Assembly: GCA_963755055.1 (NCBI GenBank)
Contig: CAVWIS010000024.1
Location: forward strand, 1 to 64,000
DNA: 64,000 nt
Origin: AP-16 sp963755055
GTDB lineage: Bacteria; Pseudomonadota; Alphaproteobacteria; Rhizobiales; Xanthobacteraceae
Direction: 5' to 3'
Made by a program: the position numbers and the translations under genes
Shown here: one piece after another, positions 7,331 to 15,600 of the stretch
How the letters are laid out: each line of letters begins with the position of its first letter
Position numbering within the stretch: position 1 is the first letter of the stretch
Notes under the pieces: generated by a model
Told to the model about the DNA's origin: nothing
The model's input: only the letters and a program-made list of their open reading frames with translations
Database searches by the model: none

Positions 7331-8293
7331 TTAGGCCCGGCGCCGGCGCTTGGCGGATCTGAGGGCGGGCGATTGCGCCTCCACCAGGGCTTCTTCGCCC
7401 GCGGCCGGCGGGTTTGCAGTCGCCATGTCCACTGGCTTTTCGCCGGCGGCCTGCTTGGGCAGAAGCCCGATCTGCTCGACGAGGTCGCGGACCTCCAGTC
7501 GCGCGACCAGGTTGGTCGCGCTCGGCTTGGCCCCGAGCACGCCGCGTTCCATGCGGTCGAAGGCGGTGAGCCCGACGGCGAAGAATTCCCGATACACCAG
7601 GCGCTCGGACAGGCCTCGTGCGGTGCGGAACCCGAGCCTGGCGCGAACCGTCTCGATGTGGTCGGCGACCTGGCGCTGGTTGTGGGAGGCCAGCGTCGCC
7701 AGCCGGTTGCGCACCACGACCCAGTCGGTGCCGCGGCCCGATACGCCGCGACGCGCCTCGATGGCGCGGGCGACGGTCCGGGCATAGCGCGACGGCTGCG
7801 GCTCGGCGTTGCGCGACGGCCCGATCGCCACGATCACGTCGAGATCGACCAGGCTGTCGTTGATCGGGGTCACCAGGGTGTCGGCCATGCCGTGGGCGAG
7901 GAGGCTCAGGTGCTGGGCGCCGCCGGGCGTGTCGATCACGATGAAGTCGAACGTCCGGTCGCGCTCGATCGTCTCGAGATGGCCGGTGAACCAGGCGAGG
8001 TCCGCGGCCTCGTCGCGCTCGATGCGGTCGGGCGCATCGCTGGCGATCGCGCAATGGTCGGGCAGCTCGAGCGGCAGGTCGTTCTCGCGTGCCCAGGCCC
8101 AGCGGTTCTCGATGTAGTGCGTCAGCGTCTGCTGGCTGAGGTCGAGGTCGAGGGAGGCGACGCGCTTTCCCGCCTTGAGCAGCGCCACGATGATGTGCAT
8201 CGCGACCGTCGACTTGCCGCTGCCGCCCTTGTGGTTGCCGACAACCACGATGTGCGGCCGAACGGGCAGGGCGGCTTCGGACACGGTCGACAT
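7331..8293 (-). CDS. mipZ: MipZ-type ParA-family ATPase, division-plane positioning
   Basis: This 320-residue protein is a ParA/MinD-like ATPase of the MipZ group, which in alphaproteobacteria forms a gradient from the chromosome poles and blocks FtsZ assembly away from midcell. It has a deviant Walker A (GNHKGGSGKST; most MipZ have Glu where this has His), a switch I region, Walker B-like FIVIDTPGG, and the MipZ-type sequence SLLAHGMADTLVTPINDSLVDLDV and a late WVVVRNRLATL. The C-terminal ~50 residues are Ala- and basic-rich and variable. Start is the ATG ending at 8293 (MSTVSEAALPVRPHIVVVG). The His substitution leaves open that this is a paralogue rather than the housekeeping copy. Confidence 0.75.
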   Translation of the reverse strand: MSTVSEAALPVRPHIVVVGNHKGGSGKSTVAMHIIVALLKAGKRVASLDLDLSQQTLTHYIENRWAWARENDLPLELPDHCAIASDAPDRIERDEAADLAWFTGHLETIERDRTFDFIVIDTPGGAQHLSLLAHGMADTLVTPINDSLVDLDVIVAIGPSRNAEPQPSRYARTVARAIEARRGVSGRGTDWVVVRNRLATLASHNQRQVADHIETVRARLGFRTARGLSERLVYREFFAVGLTAFDRMERGVLGAKPSATNLVARLEVRDLVEQIGLLPKQAAGEKPVDMATANPPAAGEEALVEAQSPALRSAKRRRRA

Positions 8294-8470
8294 CGGACCA
8301 CTCCACTCGATCGGCTGCACACAGCCCGGATCGGCTGCATGCAGATCGGAAAGCTTGGCTCCGACATGGTTAATTTTGGCCTAACGGGGGCGTGCGGTGC
8401 GCAATTATGGCATCCGGCGCAACGATCAAGAACGTCTTGTCCGCCCGCGGCTTGGGAGTATGTGCTCACT

Positions 8471-9513
8471 TCATCGCTGATTTCCGCCGCTCCAGAATTC
8501 CGGCACCTGCCTCGCAAAGAATGCCGCCAGGGCCTGGTTGACCGCGACCGGCTGCTCCTGCGCCATCCAATGACCCGACCGCACCACCACCTCGGTGAGA
8601 TTGGCGCACGCCTCGCGCATCGGCTCGGCGAGGCGGGATGTCATGGTCTCGCACACGGTGTCGTAGGCGCCGTGGAGAAACAGCACTGGCAGGCCGAGCT
8701 TTCCGCCGCCGCGTGCCTTCCGCGCATAGGCGACGTTGCGCGCATGGTTCATGTACCATGAAGTCCGGACCGAAGAAGCCATTGCGCTCGAGCGCTGCCA
8801 CGTAGGCGCTGCAGTCCGCCTCGGTGAGCACCGCCGGGTCCATCGGCACGTCGGGCGCGCGATCGGCGCCGCCGAACCAGCCGCCGTCGCGGCGGACGCG
8901 GGCGGTACGCGCCGGCTTTCCCACCGCGTCGGGGCTGCCACGGCGAAACAGCGCGCGCACCGTCGCCCCGACATCCTGTTCGAAGGTGGCCCGGGCGCGG
9001 GCAAAATTCTCCTCGTAGAACAGCTGGTAGTCCCATTGCCCGGCAGGGAACTCGTCGGCCGGATAGGTTGCGCGGTCGACCAGCGGCAGAAACGATTCGG
9101 GCGCGAAGCCTTCGCGGAAAATACGGCACGCACAGATTGGCCACGGCGGCGCATCGTTCGGGATGATGGGCGGCAAGCGCCCACACGACTGGGCTGCCCC
9201 AATCGTGCCCGACCCACACGGCGCGCTCGCGGCCGAGCGCGCCGAGCAGGGCGAGCAGGTCGCCCGCCGCATGCTCCACCGCATAGTCCTGATGGCGAGG
9301 ATGGATGCTCGACCGTCCGTAGCCGCGCATGTCCGGCGCGATCGCCCGGAAACCCAGCGCCGCGAATACCGGCAGCTGGTGGCGCCAGCTGATCGAGAGC
9401 TCGGGCCAACCGTGAACGAACACGATCAGCGGCGCATCGACGGCGCCGCAGGCAAGATGGAAGGTGGTGTGGTCGGGCGAGCGCACAACGTGCTCGGTAA
9501 TCGGAAAGAGCAT
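8471..9513 (-). pseudogene. Alpha/beta hydrolase, epoxide-hydrolase type, two frameshifts
   Basis: The gene starts at ATG 9513 after a strong AGGAGG. It shows HGWPELSISWRHQLP (oxyanion hole), the nucleophile motif GHDWGSPVVW (Asp nucleophile, as in epoxide hydrolases and haloacetate dehalogenases), a lid domain, the catalytic acid in HGAYDTVCE and the catalytic His in SGHWMAQEQP. The frame breaks near 9115-9135 and near 8755-8770. Deleting one base at each site gives a continuous protein of about 346 residues, the family's usual length, so both are +1 insertions. All catalytic residues survive, which points to sequence error or very recent inactivation. Confidence 0.75.
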
Positions 9514-10116
9514 TTGCTGGAACCTCCTCGGCCTGCCCGGTCGCAAAACGGTTGAGCGGACGCGCCGGCTGAAGCCTATCAGGAAAGGTCGGGAATTGCC
9601 GCAACGGCAATGCGGGCGTGCGGTGACTGATCACGTCACGATTTGCTGATGCACGACGCATGCCGATCGCCCGTCCTGTTGGTGGACCTGACGGCTGCTC
9701 GCGAGCAGGCATCCGGTTTACCCCGTATTGCTATTTTCATGCTTTCGAATGCTTTCATCTCCAGCGTCCGGCTACCGTCGAGCGAGATGTTGCTCGCAGG
9801 CGCGCCAGTTTTCGAGATGCGGCTGATCGGATGGATTCAAACAAACCTATCCTCCTGCAGTCCCCCACGGCACCGGGAGACACCCGCGATGGCGCGTGCT
9901 CCGGGACGAAGATCGTCGCAAATGGAGATCACATGAATCGGTACGATGCTACAGATCGGGCTGCAAACGCCCCCGAAAGAACGGCCAGAAGTTGTTTGTG
10001 CTCCTTGATGCAGATCAATGTGGCAAGCTTGAATCGTCTCTATGATGTTGTTTTGCGGCCCCGGCGTTCGGGCGGGCCAACGATCGGCTGATGTCCAACG
10101 CAGGGGGAATTCATTT
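9514..10116. other. 600-base region without recognisable gene
   Basis: Open frames on both strands are short, lack ribosome-binding sites and resemble nothing known. The stretch has lower GC than its surroundings, especially 9700-10080. It separates the divergent hydrolase and glgA genes and must hold both promoters. An AGGGGGAA site lies just before the glgA ATG at 10117. Confidence 0.4.
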
Positions 10117-11655
10117 ATGCGCGTGCTGTTCGCTTCCGCCGAGATCTATCCTCTTGCCAAGACCGGCGGCCTTGCCGATGTCAGCTCGGCGCTGCCTCAG
10201 GCGCTTGCCGAGCTCGGGATAGACGTCCGCCTGGTGATGCCGGCCTATCCGCATGCGCTCGCATCCGCTGTCGAGAAATCCGTGGTGGCGGAGCTGCCGG
10301 GTGTCAATCGCGAGAAGCGCACCCGCGTCATCCAGGCACGAATGCCGGACTCGGGCCTGCCGGTCTGGCTGGTCGATTGTCCCGCCCTCTTCGATCGTCC
10401 GGGCTCCCCCTATCGCGACCAGGAGGGAAGGGACTGGCCCGACAATGCCCAGCGTTTCGCCCTGTTCTGCCGGGTGGCGGAGCGTCTCGCCGTTGGCGAG
10501 CTGGTGCCCGGCTGGCGCGCCGACATCGCGCATGCCAACGACTGGCATGCAGGCCTGCTGCCGGTTCTGCTCGGCGCCCGGCAGACGAGGCCGGCGACCG
10601 TGTTCACGATTCACAACCTCGCCTATCAGGGCCTGTTCCCAAGCTCGATCATGCCTTCGCTCGGGGTTGCCAAAGACCTGTTCACGGCGGACGGCCTCGA
10701 GTTCTACGGCCAGGTGTCCTTTCTCAAGGGCGGCATCGGCTTCAGCGACCGCGTCACCACGGTCAGCCCATCCTATGCGCGCGAGATCCTGACGCCGGAT
10801 TACGGCTGCGGGCTCGACGGCCTGCTGCGCCATCGCGGCAGCCGCACCAGCGGCATTCTCAACGGGGTCGACTACCGGATCTGGAATCCCGCAAAAGATC
10901 GTCATTTGCCGGCCGCCTTCAGCGCCGGTGACTTGTCGGGCAAGCGCGTCTGCAAGGCGGAGCTCCAGCGCGAGCTCGGGCTGGATGTCGACCCGGACGT
11001 TCCTCTGGTCGTCTGGCTGAGCCGGATCACCGGACAGAAGATGGCGGATGTCGTCGCCCAGGCGCTCCATGCGATCCTCGAGCGCGACGTGCAGCTCGCG
11101 GTGCTCGGCGAGGGCGACCCCGCGATCGAGGCGCAATTCCGCGAAGCGGCGCAGCATTATCCGGGGCGCCTTGCGGTGCGCATCGGGCACGAGGAGCCGA
11201 TGGCCCATCGCTTCTATGCGGCCGGCGACCTGCTGCTCCACCCGACCCGGTTCGAGCCGTGCGGGCTGACGCCGCTCTATGCCATGCGCTACGGCACGCT
11301 GCCGCTGGTGCGCCACGTCGGCGGTCTCGCCGACACCGTCGTCGATGCGACCGAATGGACGGTCCGCGCCGGCAATGCCACCGGTTTCGCATTTCGCGAT
11401 CTCAACGCCGTGGCCATGCTGGCCTGCCTCGACCGGGCGCTCGCGTTCTACGCCCGGCCGGTGTCCTGGCGAAAAATCCAGCGGCGCGCCATGAGCCGCG
11501 AGTTCGGATGGAACATCTCGGCACGCCGCTACATCGCGCTCTACCGCAAGCTGGCGCCGCTGGCGGCGCAGCGCCGCATGGCGCGTGCCGCAGTCTGGGC
11601 CGGCTTGGCGGACGCCATGGAGATCGAGCCGCCGGCGGTGGCGGCGGCCGGCTGA
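10117..11655 (+). CDS. glgA: Glycogen synthase (ADP-glucose)
   Basis: This GT5-family enzyme transfers glucose from ADP-glucose to a growing alpha-1,4-glucan in glycogen synthesis. The 512-residue protein has the N-terminal KTGGLADV sugar-nucleotide loop, HANDWHAGL, FTIHNLAYQG, the NGVDYRIWNP linker motif, and the C-terminal E-x7-E-type motif (FEPCGLTPLYAMRYGTLPLVRHVGGLADTV) typical of GlgA. The start at 10117 (MRVLFASAEIYPLAKTGG) follows AGGGGGAA. No other glg gene is adjacent, so it is a stand-alone copy in this window. Cytosolic. Confidence 0.95.
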   Translation: MRVLFASAEIYPLAKTGGLADVSSALPQALAELGIDVRLVMPAYPHALASAVEKSVVAELPGVNREKRTRVIQARMPDSGLPVWLVDCPALFDRPGSPYRDQEGRDWPDNAQRFALFCRVAERLAVGELVPGWRADIAHANDWHAGLLPVLLGARQTRPATVFTIHNLAYQGLFPSSIMPSLGVAKDLFTADGLEFYGQVSFLKGGIGFSDRVTTVSPSYAREILTPDYGCGLDGLLRHRGSRTSGILNGVDYRIWNPAKDRHLPAAFSAGDLSGKRVCKAELQRELGLDVDPDVPLVVWLSRITGQKMADVVAQALHAILERDVQLAVLGEGDPAIEAQFREAAQHYPGRLAVRIGHEEPMAHRFYAAGDLLLHPTRFEPCGLTPLYAMRYGTLPLVRHVGGLADTVVDATEWTVRAGNATGFAFRDLNAVAMLACLDRALAFYARPVSWRKIQRRAMSREFGWNISARRYIALYRKLAPLAAQRRMARAAVWAGLADAMEIEPPAVAAAG

Positions 11656-11783
11656 CGCGCCGCCGACGTGCTCCGAGCACGAAGCCGATGACCTGCATCT
11701 ATTGAAATCGAACCCGGCAGCCGGCATCTTCATGCCGGTCGGACTCGAGGAGGATCCGGCACGAAGGAGCGGCATGCGTCCGG

Positions 11784-12536
11784 ATGGTTGCGACTGCTCC
11801 AGGCATGTGGGGTCGAACAGTGTCAGGAAAGAATCGCAAGGCTCTCGCCGATCGGGTGGTCGAGGCTGCGGAGGCCGCGCTGGCGGCGCACCACTCGGTG
11901 AGCCCGGTCGAGGTCATGCTGCGGATCGGCTGGATCGACGGCGGCACCGTCAAGCGCTGGCGCCAGGGGCAGATCGACTGCCTCGAGGGCGTCCTTCAGA
12001 TCAATCCGTCACGGATCTCCGAGGCGATTGCCCTGTTGCGATCGTGGGCGGTCGAGGAAGGGCTGGTGGCCAGCGAGACCGACTACGTGGCCGCCACCGC
12101 GCAGCGCCAGGCCTTGCGCTTCAGCAGCAGCGGCGATCCGGCGATCGAGCAAGCCTATCGCACCCATTGGGTGTCGGGCGAGCTCTCCGAGCGCAAGCGC
12201 GAGCGCCTGATGGAGAAGGAAAACCGTCCGCCGGAGCTCCTGGTGATCATGCCGCTGAACGACGACTGGAAGTGCCATAAATGCGGCGGCACCGGAGATC
12301 TTCTGGTGATGGAAAATCCCGGCCCGGGCTGCCTCTCCTGCGTCGGTCTCGGCGATCTCGTGTTCCTCCCGGCCGGAAATAATCTGCTGACGCGCCGCGC
12401 CAAGGCGAAGAGCCCGCGACATGCCGTGGTGGTGCGCTTCAGCAAGACCCGGCGCCGCTACGAGCGGCAAGGCCTGATGGTCGAGCCGGACGCGCTGGCG
12501 GAAACGGAACGGGAGCTCGCCGACGCAGCGCGCTGA
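11784..12536 (+). CDS. Hypothetical protein with a CxxCxGxG zinc ribbon
   Basis: This 250-residue protein has an N-terminal helical region resembling an HTH-like unit (VEVMLRIGWIDGGTVKRWRQGQI), a middle helix-rich part, then a paired Cys motif CHKCGGTG ... CLSCVGLG in a DnaJ-type spacing, followed by LTRRAKAKSPRHAVVVRFSKTRRRYERQG. The zinc site plus the Arg-rich stretch suggests nucleic-acid binding. I do not recognise a named family with certainty. The start at 11784 has a weak ribosome-binding site; GTG or ATG codons about 20-36 bases downstream are alternatives. It is convergent with the large CHAT gene, separated by about 130 bases. Confidence 0.6.
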   Translation: MVATAPGMWGRTVSGKNRKALADRVVEAAEAALAAHHSVSPVEVMLRIGWIDGGTVKRWRQGQIDCLEGVLQINPSRISEAIALLRSWAVEEGLVASETDYVAATAQRQALRFSSSGDPAIEQAYRTHWVSGELSERKRERLMEKENRPPELLVIMPLNDDWKCHKCGGTGDLLVMENPGPGCLSCVGLGDLVFLPAGNNLLTRRAKAKSPRHAVVVRFSKTRRRYERQGLMVEPDALAETERELADAAR

Positions 12537-12665
12537 GGTTTGCACGCCCTTCAGCCGGGCCCCCGCCAGCGAGCTCCGCGAGCCGCCCGGCCGGAGAATG
12601 CCCAGCGGTGGCGACGGCGCGCGGGCAAGCCTTTCGTCACATCCGTTTCAGCGCTCCAATGGCGG

Positions 12666-15600
12666 CTACTTCGTTGCGTAGTCCTGGAGCTCAGCCAGGA
12701 GCGCGCGTGCGGCGTCGCGCTCGGATGTCGGAAGCCCGGCTGCGGCGACGTAGGCAGATAGCGTGAAGTCGGCCTGGTCGCGAACCGAGTTCCACATGCG
12801 CCCGGCGCTCACCCTGGCCTTCAGGTTGGCCAGATCCTTCAGGATGCCGCCCAGAGCCTTGGCAAGCGCCCGCTGTCCCAGCGCTTCGATGATGCGCAAC
12901 TCGGTCAAGCCGACAACCGACCAGAAATCCGGGTCCGCCATCGTCTTCTTCTGCAGCGACTGGCGCACGGCCGTGATGTCTGCCGCGTCGAACCCGGACC
13001 AGTTGCGCTGACCGACGTTCAGGATCAGCTCGGCGCTCATTCGGTTGACGGCCGGGTAGTACAGGTTGTCGACATTGTTCTGGCGAGCGAGCTTCTCGGC
13101 GTTGCCATAGTGCACAGCCATGTCGCCGATCGCCCGGCGGAAAGCCGCCCGTCCTCCGCGTTTCGCCTCCAGAATCGCCAGTCGCTTGAAGGCGGAGCCG
13201 AGCAGGCTTGCGCGCTCGCTCGTCGGATCGATAGCGAGGACGCGCTCCAACAGGCGGATCGCGGCCCGAATCTCCCGCTGTCCCTCTGCCTTGTTCTTCG
13301 TGGTTGCGCCGCGGCGCGCACGCAGGTTGCCGAGCTGCTCGCTGGCGCGCAGCGACGCGCTGCCGTCCTCCGCCGCCACAGCACGCGAGTACCAGCGGAT
13401 CGCGTTGTCGAAATCGCCGATCTCGCCGTAAGCGGCGCCGAACCCCTCGGCGACCGCACCGAAGGCTCCCCAGCGACCGCCATATACCGCGTCGAGCTGC
13501 TCGAGCCGCGTCCGCACCTCGTCCCGGCTCTTCGCGTCGTACTGGGACCGCACCTTCAGGGTCTCCAGCTCCAGCTTGAGATCGGTCGGAGAGACGACCG
13601 GCGGGAGATCGGGTGCAGGCCCGTTGGCGGCGCCATCGCCCGGCAGGTAGCGCCAGTCCGGATCGCCATAGCACTGATAGGCCGCCCAGGTATTGCTGTT
13701 GGGGTGGCTCTGCTGGGTTTCCTCGCGGGCGCGGCCCACCGCCGCGGCGAACGTGCCTCCACGCGTCAGCTCGCGATAGAAGCTCGTGGCGAACAGCTTC
13801 GCCGGGACGTCGTCCACCGCCCAACCGGCCGCGACGACGCAGCGCACACCGATACGGATCAACTGCTCGGCCAGATTCGCGGCGAACAGCGGGCGCTCAT
13901 CGCCCCGCATGCTCGCCCGCACCGCCGAGCCAGGTTCGATGCGGCCGAGATAACAGCAATTGATGAATGCGAGCTCGGGCACGGTAGGCATCGCCTCGAT
14001 TTCGCGCGGACCGAACACCGTCTCGTTTGACAGCGCGACCCCACCGGTCCCATCCTTGAGATAGATACCATGTCCCGCGATATGGATCGCCCGGTACGGC
14101 CGTTGAAACGCCGAGTTGACGACCGAGAGCGCGTCCTGCTGCAGCTGCGCCTGGGTGCCCAGAATATCGGCGACGGCTCGCGCCTCCTCGACCGCCCCCG
14201 GCAACGGCGGATACTTGTCCGGATCGGACAGCGGCTCGCCGATGACCAGCACGTCGTCATGGCTCCGGGCGTCGACGGGACGACTGCGGAACTCCGTAGT
14301 GCGCAGCTTGCGCAACATGCGCGTTCGCACCGCCCACGGCCGCGCATCGTCATGGGAATCGGATTCATCCTGGGTGTCCAGGAGCTCCCACGGATAGGCC
14401 GCTGTGGCGCGATCGAGTTGCAGCAGCACGCCCGACGAGCTCGACAGGAACGCTTCGAGCTCGATCGGCACCAGCAGCTTGAACAGGGTACGGCCGATCT
14501 GCTGATTGCGGTTTCGATCATCCGCACCGACCCGGACCAGCTGATCGATGAGCCTCGGCTGCGTCGCTCGACCGCGCACCTCATTGCGCGCGCGCTGGGT
14601 ATCCAGGGTAAACTCGATCACCGCTTCGCCGGCCTCGCCGTGCCGCTCCACGGTGATGAAGTCGTAGCCCGCCTGGCGATAGCCTGACCGCAGCGGCCGG
14701 GGCAGCCCTCCGAGCCCGGGCACGATCTGCGGCAGCAGCTCGAAGCGCTGCGGATAGGCCGCCGCCAGGGCTGTCAGCGCGTGATGCGCCTCGGTCGCCC
14801 GGTCGAGATACAGCTCGATCAACTGCAGGTTTGCCACCACCGCCCAGCCGGCAGACGACAGTCGTTTGTTCGCCTGCTCCACTCCTCGGGCGATAGCCTG
14901 GGCGGCCGAGCCGACATGCACACCGATACCGCCGCTGCCGATCAGGGTAGCGGCCAGGTCGAAGGTGGTCGGCCCGCCGGCGTCGCCCTCGCCGAGGCGC
15001 TGCGCGTATGCGAGCGCGGCCTGCCGCACGCTCCGGGTGAGATCATTGGCCCGCACCGTGCCTTCCTCGCCGAGCCCGACCACCACCACGGCCGCCGGGC
15101 GCGGCAGCACGAGGGGATCGTCCGGGTTCCGCCAGGTGTTGACGAACACCTGGTGCGACCCGACCGCCGATGGATACAGTCCGGCGCTCAGCGATGCCGA
15201 CATCGCGCCGTGGAGCAGTTGGTCCATCGCGGCTTCGGTTCCGGTCAACTTCACCGACAGATAGTGACCGAGCATCAACGGCTGGCGAACGAACTTCAGA
15301 TTCCCGTTCACGACCGAGATCAGCAGTCGCGGACCGGGAGGCGCCGAGGTCGGAGCCACCGGCCGCGCGCTCACCGCGAAGACGTCGCTTTGCGCCGCCG
15401 GCGGCTCGGCTCCGCGCAACGTGCGCGACGGGCGGCTCTGCACCAGCGCGACGCGAGCGGCCACGCCGACATCCGCGCCGCGGACCGCAGCCCCCGCGTC
15501 GGGCAGCTTGTCGAGCTTCGACGTGTCGCCGCGGGTCAACAGCTCCACATAGCCTGCGAATGCGTTCTTCGCGTCGGCGAGGTCCCCGTGGGGCGCATCG

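Noticed and set aside
6854..8761. Plus-strand open frame of 635 codons over mipZ
   Set aside because: Antisense to a clear ParA-type ATPase; composition is typical of a GC-rich shadow.
9660..10091. Open frame upstream of glgA as a gene
   Set aside because: No ribosome-binding site, no family resemblance and low coding bias compared with neighbours.
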